Positions 50,696 to 59,507 of a DNA stretch of 64,000 nucleotides are shown here, in pieces. The DNA is from Okeania sp. SIO3I5. Lineage in GTDB: Bacteria; Cyanobacteriota; Cyanobacteriia; Cyanobacteriales; Microcoleaceae. The notes beneath the pieces were generated by a model. The model was not told the origin of the DNA and did not search any database. It saw only the letters and a list, made by a program, of their open reading frames with translations. How positions within the stretch are numbered: the first letter of the stretch is position 1; each line of letters opens with the position of its first letter. A program made the position numbers and the translations under genes. The stretch covers positions 84,965-148,964 of the forward strand of contig NZ_JAAHHT010000017.1 of the NCBI RefSeq assembly GCF_010672085.1, given 5' to 3'.

Positions 50696-53119
50696 CTATT
50701 CCCTTAGCTTCAAAGCATTCATAGCTGCCTTAATTAAATTAAAAAAACGAGGTTGAGAAACATCGACTTCTCGAGCATTATTCCGACTTTTGCCTAATAA
50801 ACCAATTCTTTTTCCCTGTTGAATTGCTAAGACTTCGCCACGGGAATTTCTGATTCTTAATTCTGGTTTATCTCCTATTTGATAAAGACTGCAAGTATAG
50901 AGGCGATCGCTGTAATAAAATTCTGCTTTTTGAGGCAAGTTTGAAGAGTTTTGATTAGCAGAAACTTTTGTAGGTAAACGTACACCAACTAATTCTAATT
51001 CAATCGAAGTTTGACCATTAAAAGTATTTTCGCGCAATTTATAAGCAATATCAACTAATTGAGGTAGAGGAAAATAATCTCCCCAACGCCAAGCGATCGC
51101 CTTGATTATTTCTGATTTAATTAAAGTTAATTTTATATGTCCTGCACCAACAATTCTCTGTTCAGCAACTCGTACATTGGGAGTCCAAAAAATAGGAGAT
51201 TTATTTTCAATTCCACAGGGATGAAGTAAATCTATTTGATGATAAAGGTCAAAATTTAGTTCCTTAAAATCTGCTTCAGCATCAATAGTAACTAAAGGTT
51301 TTAAGTGATGAATTTCTAAACATTGATGAGCAAATTCACTCAAACGGGAGCGAAATTTATCTAAATTTTCTCCAAGCAAAGAAAAACCCCCTGCTGCTTT
51401 ATGACCACCATATTTTCCTAATAGGTTGTCACAAAATTGTAGCGCCTCAAAAACATGAAATTCTGGAATGCCACGAGCAGAACCGCGAATTGTGGAAGCT
51501 AACATCATCCGTGTATCCGTGGCCAAATCCGTGTGTGCCGTGGCCAAATCCGTGTGTGCCGTGGCCAAATCTGTGTCTTGCTCTTGCTCTTCCCGAATAG
51601 TAGAGGTTGGAGTTGTGGATGTAGGGTGTGCAGGCGTCATCCCTGCATCCATCCCTGCATCCATCCGTGCATCCGTGGCCAAATCCGTGTGTGCCGTGGC
51701 CAAATCTGTGTCTTGCTCTTGCTCTTCCCGAATAGTAGAGGTTGGAGTTGTGGATGCAGAGTGTGGAAACATCATCCGTGCATCCATCCCTGCATCCATC
51801 CGTGTATCCGTGGCCAAATCCGTGTGTGCCGTGGCCAAATCCGTGTGTGCCGTGGCCAAATCTGTGTCTTGCTCTTGCTCTTCTTCATAACTACCGATAA
51901 AAACAGGCACCCCATAACGTTCCACCAACCGGGAAGCAACAATACCAATAACCCCATGATGCCATCCTGGTTGCACAACTACTAACACTCTTTCCTCCTG
52001 TAAATTTATCTGACTTTCCTCGCACCAAGCGATCGCCTCTTGTTCAATTTCTGCACACAATTCCTGCCGTGTTTGATTAATTTCTTGACACTGTTTTGCC
52101 CTTGCTTCCGCCACTTCTTTGTCATCTGTCGTTAAAAGTTCAATGACAATTTGTGGATCGGCAATACGTCCGACAGCATTAATGCGCGGACCTAGACGAA
52201 ACCCGATATCATCTGGTTTCAGAGATTTTTGATTATTGGTTTGTTTCAAGTTTCCCTGTTCTTGTGCTTTGACATTAGATACTTGAATTAATGCTCGTAC
52301 TCCCGCTAACTGGGAGCGAGGTAAAAGTTGCAACCCTCGTTTAACCCAGCGACGGTTGACTCCAGTTAAGGGTGCTAAGTCAGCGATCGTACCCAGGGTG
52401 AATAATTCTAACAGTGGGTTGCTTAAACCTGGAAGTTTGTCGAGACGTTTTGCCAGACATAATGCCAAAATATAGGCAACTCCCACACCTGCAACACTTC
52501 GATAAGGAGAAGTTTCAGAAATTAGTTTGGGGTTGAGAATAGCGTTAGCGGGTGGAAGGTTTGGTGGAATATCGTGGTGATCGGTAATAATAACGTTTAA
52601 ACCTAGTTCCCGCGCTTTGGCAATAGGTTGATAAGCAGCGATACCATTGTCTACAGTAAGAATGAGACTCACTCCTTCTTGATGAAATTCTTCGACAATG
52701 CGTTCGTTGATACCATAACCTTCTTGCATCCGACTGGGGATAGCGTAGTCAACTTTTGCTCCCAGGTGTTTGCAGGTGCGCAATAATAAGGCAGTGCTAG
52801 TCATACCATCTGCATCGTAGTCGCCACAGATAGCAATTTTTTGGTTTTGGGAAATTGTGGTTTGTAATAAGTTGAGAGCGATCTCTAAGTCGGGAAATTC
52901 TTGTATTGGAGAGGGTAGTTTGATTGACTCAGGATCTAAAAATGCTTGCGCTTGTTCGATAGTAGATAGATCGCGGTTAATGAGACTTTGAGCTATTAAA
53001 GGTGATATTTCTAGGGTTTTGGCTAATTTTTTAGTAATTTCTGGTTGTTCTGGATGTATCAACCACCTTTGGTTAGGTAGTTTTTGTTGTTGGGTTTGGG
53101 AGTGAGATTTATTTTGCAT
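50696..53119 (-). CDS. recJ: Single-stranded-DNA-specific exonuclease RecJ with repeat-derived insert
   Basis: 807 aa against the roughly 580-700 usual. RecJ degrades ssDNA 5'-3' in recombination and mismatch repair. DHH motifs: CGDYDADGMTSTALLL (98-113), LTVDNGI (154-160), ITDHHDIP (178-185) and the GxxPRINAVGRIAD region (310-321). The DHHA1 domain has HHGVIGIVASRLVERYGVPV (387-406) and later GKYGGHKAAGGFSL. Between VFIGSYEE (406-413) and STIRGSARGIPEFHVFEAL, normally almost joined, lie about 126 extra residues (TDLATAHTDLAT, RMDAGMDA, STTPTSTIREEQEQD repeats). All motifs are intact on both sides and the frame is kept, so the protein may work with a flexible loop. Confidence 0.93.
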   Translation of the reverse strand: MQNKSHSQTQQQKLPNQRWLIHPEQPEITKKLAKTLEISPLIAQSLINRDLSTIEQAQAFLDPESIKLPSPIQEFPDLEIALNLLQTTISQNQKIAICGDYDADGMTSTALLLRTCKHLGAKVDYAIPSRMQEGYGINERIVEEFHQEGVSLILTVDNGIAAYQPIAKARELGLNVIITDHHDIPPNLPPANAILNPKLISETSPYRSVAGVGVAYILALCLAKRLDKLPGLSNPLLELFTLGTIADLAPLTGVNRRWVKRGLQLLPRSQLAGVRALIQVSNVKAQEQGNLKQTNNQKSLKPDDIGFRLGPRINAVGRIADPQIVIELLTTDDKEVAEARAKQCQEINQTRQELCAEIEQEAIAWCEESQINLQEERVLVVVQPGWHHGVIGIVASRLVERYGVPVFIGSYEEEQEQDTDLATAHTDLATAHTDLATDTRMDAGMDARMMFPHSASTTPTSTIREEQEQDTDLATAHTDLATDARMDAGMDAGMTPAHPTSTTPTSTIREEQEQDTDLATAHTDLATAHTDLATDTRMMLASTIRGSARGIPEFHVFEALQFCDNLLGKYGGHKAAGGFSLLGENLDKFRSRLSEFAHQCLEIHHLKPLVTIDAEADFKELNFDLYHQIDLLHPCGIENKSPIFWTPNVRVAEQRIVGAGHIKLTLIKSEIIKAIAWRWGDYFPLPQLVDIAYKLRENTFNGQTSIELELVGVRLPTKVSANQNSSNLPQKAEFYYSDRLYTCSLYQIGDKPELRIRNSRGEVLAIQQGKRIGLLGKSRNNAREVDVSQPRFFNLIKAAMNALKLRE
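51497..51880. repeat. In-frame repeat expansion inside recJ
   Basis: Three larger units of about 130-150 bases (marked by CTTGCTCTTGCTCTTCCCGA and GTGGATGTAGG/GTGGATGCAGA), each containing copies of CCGTGGCCAAATCCGTGTGTG and CATCCGTGCATCC. The sequence is the same as the half-unit ATCCGTGCATCCGTGGCAAAATCCGTGTC of the intergenic array at 12262-13345. Lengths keep the recJ frame. Confidence 0.9.
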
Positions 53120-53436
53120 TATTAATTAATTTACTACTTATATTATTAATGATTAAGTATATGGCATTTCTAAGATGTAAACCAAGAAACAAGAAATTGA
53201 GTTTATTGCCCTGATTATTTTTAAATCACCAGGTTTCCCCAATAAACCCGGTTTCTGCTGGACTCCCTCCCCACACTTCTCACTCCCTACTCCCTTACTC
53301 TCCCATTTCTTACTTATTAATTAAATATCTTAGTTAAAATTATCCCCTTTTAAGGGAAAAAATAATATTTCTTTATATCCATTTCGTTAAGGTTTTAACC
53401 AGAGTTAATTATCAATTATCCATTATCAATTATCTA
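53120..53436. other. Intergenic region upstream of recJ
   Basis: Contains an AAACCAAGAAACAAGAAATTG...AATAAACCCGGTTTCTG hairpin-like pair, CTCCCTACTCCCTTACTC runs and ATTATCCATTATCAATTATC microrepeats next to the kinase gene stop. No gene is seen. The recJ promoter should be near 53120-53160. Confidence 0.5.
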
Positions 53437-55533
53437 TTATCCATTATTGAATGCCTCTTTTCTATAAACAACAGGCAATTCAATCACAAATTCTGTACTG
53501 TCCCCTACTACAGAATTACAATAAAAATTTCCCCCATGCTTTTCAACTATAATTTGATAACTCAGGGATAACCCTAAACCAGTCCCTTTTCCCACAGGTT
53601 TAGTTGTATAAAAGGGGTCAAATATTCTATTTTTTACTTCTTCTGGTATTCCTATTCCATTATCAATAATATAGATAGATATATAGTCTTTATTTATAAC
53701 TTTTGTCTGAATTTTGATCTGGGGTTTAATAGAACAAAATTTAGATTTTAATCTTTCCCATGACATTTCTAAAGCATCAATAGCATTAGCCAAAATATTC
53801 ATAAAAACTTGATTAACTTGACTAGCTAAACATTCGACTAATGGCAAATTACCATACTCTTTAATTATCTTAATTTCTGGATATCCAGGTTTGGGTTTAA
53901 GGCGACTTTGCAAAATTACCAGGGTACTATCTATACCTTCGTGAATATTAACTTGTTTTTGGCTAGATTCATCAAGTCGAGAAAAGTTGCGTAAGGATAA
54001 AACTATTTCTTGAATTCTTCTACTACCTTCTTCCATAGAATTCAGCAAACTAGGAAAATCTGCTTTAATAAAATCTAGGTCTATTATGTCTTGTCTATCT
54101 TGGATTTCATCTACCGGTTCTAGATAATATTGCTGATAAAGGTTGAGTAAATCTAATAAATCTTCTGCATAATCTCTGGCAGGTTTAATGTTGCCATAAA
54201 TAAAGCTAACAGGGTTGTTAATTTCATGGGCAACCCCGGCAACTAACTGACCTAAACCTACCATTTTTTCATTCTGAATTAATTGAGCTTGAGTTTGTTT
54301 TAACTTCTGAAGTGTTTGTTCTAAATCTGTATTTTTTTCTTTTAATTCTTGGGTTCTTTCATCAACTTTTACTTCGAGAATATGATTGTAATTAGATAGT
54401 TCCTGATATGAGCAGTTTAACTGTTGAATCATTTGATTGAAACTTTGGGCCAGGAAACCAATTTCGTTTTTAGTTAATACTGGTACTTTTTGAGTTAGAT
54501 CGCCTTGACTTACTAATTTAGCTGTCTGAGCGATCGCTAAAATTGGTCCTACAATTTGACGGCCTAATAACAACATAGCTACTGCCATTACTAATGCTAA
54601 TATTAAGCCAATTAGCAAAATTGAACTAGCAAGATGACGAGCCGGTGCAAATGCTTCTGTTTGCTCTATTTCTGCTAATAATGCTAAGTCTTGATATTCC
54701 AACCACCGATAAACACCAATGACTGGTACTCCTCTATAATTTTTATACAACCCTTTGCCATTCTTGCCATTAATAGCACTATTAATACCTTGACTTTTAA
54801 TCCCATTAGGAAATTCATCTGAACCAAATTTTGTGCCTGAAACAAATACATTTTTCCTTGACAAGCTACTACCGATATTACCTACTAAATAAGTTTCGGA
54901 TGTTTCTCCTAAACCCCCTTTTTTTCTAATTATAGAATCAATTCTTTCTAGGTTAAGGTGAGCAGCTAACATTCCTAATTTATTACCATTTTCATTGAGA
55001 ATAGGAATAGCAAAGGTAATCATGGGTTGACCTGTTTGAGCAGATCGGTAAAAGTTTGATATTAATTTATCTGTGGGAGACTTTGTTACTTCACTATACT
55101 GTACTAGAGGTTTATATTTGCCTACTTTATTAGAATCACTGGAAACTAAAGTTCTACTACTTCTGCTTAAAATAAAAATTTCTTGTAAGCTGCTAATATT
55201 AGTAGGAAAAGATGTTAAAGAGGTCTGTAGTGAAGCTTGAGCTGATTTATATTCTGGTGTAGAATTTTTGCTTGTTAATATAATTTTTGCTTGGTTATTA
55301 ATTTCTGGTAGCTCGGCGATCGCTAAGATATTTTGACGTTGATCTAATACCCAATTATTCAGTTCATTTTCTTTGAGTTTAACAGCAAAGTTCAAGCGAT
55401 CAAATACTGATTCTTTCAAAGATGTTCGTGCTTGACTAAAAGTCGTATATCCGACAATTGATATTGTCACCAACGACAAGATTAAAAAAGAACCTACAAT
55501 CTGAATTAGGAGGCTTTTTTTCCAAAAGTACAT
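53437..55533 (-). CDS. Membrane sensor histidine kinase with Cache-type sensor domain
   Basis: 698 aa. Two helices (8-30 and 302-324) enclose a 270-residue periplasmic region that looks like a double Cache fold (FILSRSSRTLVSSD, ITFAIPILNENGNKLGMLAA, YRGVPVIGVYRWLEYQDLAL). A HAMP linker follows (RQIVGPILAIAQTAKLVSQG), then a coiled coil, the phospho-acceptor His436 in VAGVAHEINNPVSFI, and an ATPase domain with N box (NQVFMNILANAIDAL), G1 DNGIGIP and G2 GKGTGLGLSLS. It lies 32 bases after a solute-binding lipoprotein gene and probably reads its ligand state. The response regulator is not in the window. Confidence 0.92.
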   Translation of the reverse strand: MYFWKKSLLIQIVGSFLILSLVTISIVGYTTFSQARTSLKESVFDRLNFAVKLKENELNNWVLDQRQNILAIAELPEINNQAKIILTSKNSTPEYKSAQASLQTSLTSFPTNISSLQEIFILSRSSRTLVSSDSNKVGKYKPLVQYSEVTKSPTDKLISNFYRSAQTGQPMITFAIPILNENGNKLGMLAAHLNLERIDSIIRKKGGLGETSETYLVGNIGSSLSRKNVFVSGTKFGSDEFPNGIKSQGINSAINGKNGKGLYKNYRGVPVIGVYRWLEYQDLALLAEIEQTEAFAPARHLASSILLIGLILALVMAVAMLLLGRQIVGPILAIAQTAKLVSQGDLTQKVPVLTKNEIGFLAQSFNQMIQQLNCSYQELSNYNHILEVKVDERTQELKEKNTDLEQTLQKLKQTQAQLIQNEKMVGLGQLVAGVAHEINNPVSFIYGNIKPARDYAEDLLDLLNLYQQYYLEPVDEIQDRQDIIDLDFIKADFPSLLNSMEEGSRRIQEIVLSLRNFSRLDESSQKQVNIHEGIDSTLVILQSRLKPKPGYPEIKIIKEYGNLPLVECLASQVNQVFMNILANAIDALEMSWERLKSKFCSIKPQIKIQTKVINKDYISIYIIDNGIGIPEEVKNRIFDPFYTTKPVGKGTGLGLSLSYQIIVEKHGGNFYCNSVVGDSTEFVIELPVVYRKEAFNNG

Positions 55534-55565
55534 GATTCAATATCCTTATTTTTTACTTTCTAAAA

Positions 55566-56957
55566 TCATCTTTTAATCTGAGTTTTCCACTGAGAAAATA
55601 TTTCTTTAATCCTGTTAATAGCTAAATCTGTTGCTTCAGTTGGCGATTTACCTTCAATTAAAATTTGTTGCATCGCTTTTCCCCAAATATTTTCTGAATC
55701 TATCTGAGAATAAGCAGGGTTAATTGAATTATTAAATAAACGAATCTGATCTTTAGTAAATTGTTGAGATGCCACAGAAATATGGGGGTCTTTTGTATTC
55801 TTCCAAAAGGGGTCTTCCCATAATTGAGGCATAATCGGAAAATAGCGACCTTTTGCACCTTTAATATAAGCTCCTAAATTCTCTGGTTGTACTAAGTATG
55901 ATAAAAATTCTTTTGCCAATTTGGGATGAGCAGAAGATGTAAAAACTACAAGTTGTTTGACAGATACTAAATATTTAGACTTTGTTCCATTAGGATTATG
56001 GGGAAACTCTATAGTTCTCATTTTATTCAAGTAAATTTCTTCATCTTCTTGTTGAGAACCAGGAATTGACATAGTTGGATTAATTGTCATTAAAGTCTTG
56101 CGGTTGAGGAAATTAGTATTATTATCTGAATTGATCCAATTAACTGCATTAGGTGGTACATAGCCATTTTTATAAAAGCTTGTATACCAGTCTAAAACTT
56201 CAATAATTTTTTGTCTAACTCCTGGTTTATCTATTTGTAATTTGCCCCGTTCATCTACTATTTGTAAATTATTAGCTTCCAATATTTGTTCAAATATAAA
56301 GTAAGTATCTGAACCATAAATAGACATAGGCAAACCCAAGGCATAAATATCATCTTGACCTTGTTGACGCAGAACTTTTTGTGCCTTTTGCCAAAACTGC
56401 CAAAACTCATCCCACTTTTGAGGTATTTCCTCTCCTAAACCAGCTTGACGAATTAAATCATACCAGTAGTGAACATGAATACCTCGTTGCATTATTGGTA
56501 CAGCATAATTAGAAAATTTTGACTCAACATTGTTGTACCAATAAACAGACTTCAGCGCAGTATTATTGTATAAATTCTTTACAGGTGCAATTACATCTGA
56601 AACATCTAGTAATTTACCCTGCCAAACCCATTGGGGAATTAAAGTATATTCTGCTCTATAAGAAAAAAATATATCAGGTGGTTTACCTGTCGCTAAAGCA
56701 TCAATAACTACTTGTAAAATGTCATCTGGACTAAAAAATAAAAGTTCAACTTTGTTGTCAGTTTTTTCTTGCCATTCAGTAACAACTTTTTCTAGAGACT
56801 GATCTTCTTCTAGATAGTATCCCCGATTCCACCAAATTGTTAGTACTTTCTCTGATTGAGGTTCTTGGAAGGAATTTTGAGTTTGATTTGAGCTACAAGT
56901 AAGTAATACTAAACTGAGTATAAATAACGAAATTAAACTAAATAATTTACGTCTCAT
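55566..56957 (-). CDS. ABC-type sugar-like solute-binding lipoprotein (family 1), copy 1
   Basis: 463 aa. An N-terminal lipobox, LVLLTC, with Cys21 sets membrane anchoring. Lobe motifs: VLTIWWNRGYYLEEDQSLEK, KPPDIFFSYRAEYTLIPQWV, WDEFWQFWQKAQKVL, PTMSIPGSQQ and the late NPAYSQIDSENIWGKAMQQI. It is close in sequence to the upstream paralogue (57307-58686), with many shared blocks, and so probably arose by duplication. No permease or ATPase gene is near. Position directly before a sensor kinase gene suggests a sensing rather than an uptake role. Confidence 0.88.
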   Translation of the reverse strand: MRRKLFSLISLFILSLVLLTCSSNQTQNSFQEPQSEKVLTIWWNRGYYLEEDQSLEKVVTEWQEKTDNKVELLFFSPDDILQVVIDALATGKPPDIFFSYRAEYTLIPQWVWQGKLLDVSDVIAPVKNLYNNTALKSVYWYNNVESKFSNYAVPIMQRGIHVHYWYDLIRQAGLGEEIPQKWDEFWQFWQKAQKVLRQQGQDDIYALGLPMSIYGSDTYFIFEQILEANNLQIVDERGKLQIDKPGVRQKIIEVLDWYTSFYKNGYVPPNAVNWINSDNNTNFLNRKTLMTINPTMSIPGSQQEDEEIYLNKMRTIEFPHNPNGTKSKYLVSVKQLVVFTSSAHPKLAKEFLSYLVQPENLGAYIKGAKGRYFPIMPQLWEDPFWKNTKDPHISVASQQFTKDQIRLFNNSINPAYSQIDSENIWGKAMQQILIEGKSPTEATDLAINRIKEIFSQWKTQIKR

Positions 56958-57306
56958 ATAAATTGATATTTGAACAACAGTAATTAGGGAAATAAACTTG
57001 GTTTCTCCATACAGCGCTTTTCAGATTGATGACCTCACGTCACAAGCAAAACCCCGTAGGGACGTTCCATGGAACGTCCCTACTGTGGTCTACCGGAATG
57101 AAAACTGCTGTAAATCTGAAAAATTATGTTTGCGCAGTATTAAGCAAGAAATGAAATTGATCATTACCAATGGATAATTGATAATGAAAGAATAATACAA
57201 TTTTTTTCGTATAGACATAAAGCTTTTACCTTCTAGTATAGGTTGTCATTAATAAATTATTATCCATTAATTAAATTATCCATTAATTAAATTAGCTGAT
57301 AGTTTA
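56958..57306. other. Region between the two binding-protein genes
   Basis: Mostly the TACAGC element (57010-57112), plus ATTATTATCCATTAATTAAATT microrepeats near 57250-57295. No gene and no clear terminator. Confidence 0.6.
57010..57112. repeat. MITE-like element, TACAGCGCTTTTCA family
   Basis: It is 103 bases, almost the same as 16831-16935, with GGGACGTTCCATGGAACGTCCC at its centre. It lies inside the sensor cassette. Confidence 0.88.
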
Positions 57307-58686
57307 CTACCATTGAGCAAATATTTCTTGTATTTTAGCAATTGCTTCATCAGTAGCATCTGCTGTTGATAATCCATCAATAATTACCCTTTCAATTGCT
57401 TTGCCCCAAACATTTTCTGATAATACTTGAGAGTAAGCAGGATTAACTACATAATTAAATGGTCTAGTTGCACTTTCTTGATATTGTTTAACTGCCACAG
57501 AAATATGAGGTTCAGTTTGATCTTGCCAAAATTCATCTAATAATAATTGTGGCATTACTGGGAAATATCTTCCTCCTGAAAGTTTCAGATATTTACCGAT
57601 GTTTTCTGGGCGAATAAAAAAGGATAAAAAATTCTTAGCTTGCTCCAAATTAGAGGATGATTTAAAAGTAAGTATGTGTTTAACAGATACTAGATATTTT
57701 GTTGGTTCTCCATCCGGTTCATCAGGAAATTCAATTGTTTTAATTTGATTCTGATAAATTTCTGTTTCTTGTCGTTGAGAAGCAGGAATTGATAAGGTAG
57801 GATTAACTACCATTAACAAATTTTGATTCAGAAAACTAACATTATTATCTACTGCTGCCCATTGAACTGAATCTGGGGGTATATATCCATTTTTATAAAG
57901 ATTAGTAATCCAATTTAAGACTGTAATTATTCCTTGGCGGACTTTGGGTTTATCTACTAGCAGTTTTCCATTTTTATCTAATAAATTAACATCATAGACT
58001 TCTAACATTTGTTCAAATTCATAAAAGTTATCTTCAGAAGCAGCAGACATAGTTAAACCAATGCCATAAATTTCTGATTGATCTTTTTGACGAATTGTCT
58101 TTTGAGCATTTTGCCAAAATTGCCAAAACTTATTCCATTCATTAGGTATATCTGAGTTTTTTAAATTAATTTTTTCGAGCAAATCTTGCCAATAATGAAT
58201 ATGTACAGTTTGTTGCTGAATTGGCACTGCATAATAACTACGTTTTTTAGCTACATTATTGTTTAGATAAACAGATGCAAGAGCCGTTTGAGTGTAAAGA
58301 GATTTAACAGGTTCAATCACATCAGAAACATCTGCTAATTTGTCTTCCCATGCTAGGCGAGGAGTTATGGCATATTCTATCCTGGGATTATAAACAATAT
58401 CTGGAGGTTTTCCCATTTTCGTCGCCTCCAAAGTGATGTCTAAATTTTTATCATCGTTTAATAAAAGAAGTTGAGCTGGATAACCACTTTTTTTCTCCCA
58501 CTGAGCAACTATTTGTTTAATGGCTTCATCTTCTTCAGGATAGAAACCTTTTACCCACCAAATTGTTAATGGAGTTGTTTCTAGTAAAGATGTTTTTTGA
58601 GAGTCTAATTTAGCAGATTGATTGGCGCAGGTTACTATAAATAAGCTAACTAAAAAAAAGAGCAATACAAACAATTTTTTGTTCAT
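57307..58686 (-). CDS. ABC-type sugar-like solute-binding lipoprotein (family 1), copy 2
   Basis: 459 aa, with a lipobox FIVTC at Cys20. It shares with the downstream copy TIWWVKGFYPEEDEAIKQIV, ADVSDVIEPVKSLYTQTALA, NPTLSIPASQRQE, FPVMPQLLLDEFW, HISVAVKQYQ and NPAYSQVLSENVWGKAIERV. The two are about half identical by eye, so the ligands may differ. It is first in the cassette (this gene, copy 1, histidine kinase), all on the minus strand. Confidence 0.88.
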   Translation of the reverse strand: MNKKLFVLLFFLVSLFIVTCANQSAKLDSQKTSLLETTPLTIWWVKGFYPEEDEAIKQIVAQWEKKSGYPAQLLLLNDDKNLDITLEATKMGKPPDIVYNPRIEYAITPRLAWEDKLADVSDVIEPVKSLYTQTALASVYLNNNVAKKRSYYAVPIQQQTVHIHYWQDLLEKINLKNSDIPNEWNKFWQFWQNAQKTIRQKDQSEIYGIGLTMSAASEDNFYEFEQMLEVYDVNLLDKNGKLLVDKPKVRQGIITVLNWITNLYKNGYIPPDSVQWAAVDNNVSFLNQNLLMVVNPTLSIPASQRQETEIYQNQIKTIEFPDEPDGEPTKYLVSVKHILTFKSSSNLEQAKNFLSFFIRPENIGKYLKLSGGRYFPVMPQLLLDEFWQDQTEPHISVAVKQYQESATRPFNYVVNPAYSQVLSENVWGKAIERVIIDGLSTADATDEAIAKIQEIFAQW

Positions 58687-59507
58687 TTTTTTTGATGAAT
58701 TATTAGGCTTTTGGTAGAATTTGGCAACAGATAATATGTAAAAAATTAGCCGTCAGCATTCAGCTATTAGCTATGAATTATTAACTTATTTCCGCTCCAC
58801 CTAATTGTATAGGTTCACAACTAAAGTGAGTCTTTCTTGTGCTCCAATACTCTGGTTAAAAATGTAGTAGAAGTTAAAATAAAGCTGGCTTCATTCATTC
58901 AAAAACTGAGAGCTGACTGCTAATAGCTGAATGCTTACGAGAATATACCCCTAAGCAGAAGGCAAAAGGGAAAAGTTGATGACAATAACTTTTTATTTTG
59001 TACAAATTTCATAACATATAGTAATCCTATTTCAGTTGTAATATTTTGGTGGTAGGGGCGAACGGCCGTTCGCCCGTACAGGAGTCAGGAGTCAGAATTT
59101 TCTAGGTTTTTAGCTCAAATTAAGTATCATAAAAATTCTCACAAATCATTCCGGATTGCTATATTTGTATAGTCTGATAAAGAATAGGGAACAGAAAAGA
59201 AAAGTTTGTGAGACAGGAAGGAAAAAATATTTATAGAAGTTTTCACATCGATAAACTACACAGTAAAAAATACAACTTTTTTTGTGGAAGTTCTATGGCA
59301 TTTCCCTACTATTTTCGTAAGCATTCAGCATATCGCGTATCAGCTATATTACCTTTAAGGAATAAAAAAGCAATTGAGAAATTTCCAAGAATGAGCATGA
59401 AAATTTAGTAGAAGTTAAATGAATAAAGCAAGCATTCATTTTTATTGCTGAGAGCTAACCGCTAATAGCTGAATCCTTACCTGTTTTCTAGTATGAAGTA
59501 GATGATT
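58687..59507. other. Gene-free region with AGCATTCAGC inverted elements
   Basis: GTCAGCATTCAGCTATTAGCTA (58752) pairs with CTGCTAATAGCTGAATGCTTACG (58917-58940), and GTAAGCATTCAGCATATCGC (59319) pairs with CCGCTAATAGCTGAATCCTTACC (59459-59481). A GGGGCGAACGGCCGTTCGCCC palindrome lies near 59056. A 66-codon frame at 59208-59408 runs through one of these elements and is not accepted as a gene. Confidence 0.65.

Noticed and set aside
51468-51985. Plus-strand ORFs with Cys-rich repeats over recJ
   Set aside because: They are the opposite strand of the repeat insert in recJ, and end when the insert ends.
59208-59408. 66-codon plus-strand ORF between the binding-protein genes and lnt
   Set aside because: It runs through an AGCATTCAGC inverted element, has no ribosome site and no protein-like composition.
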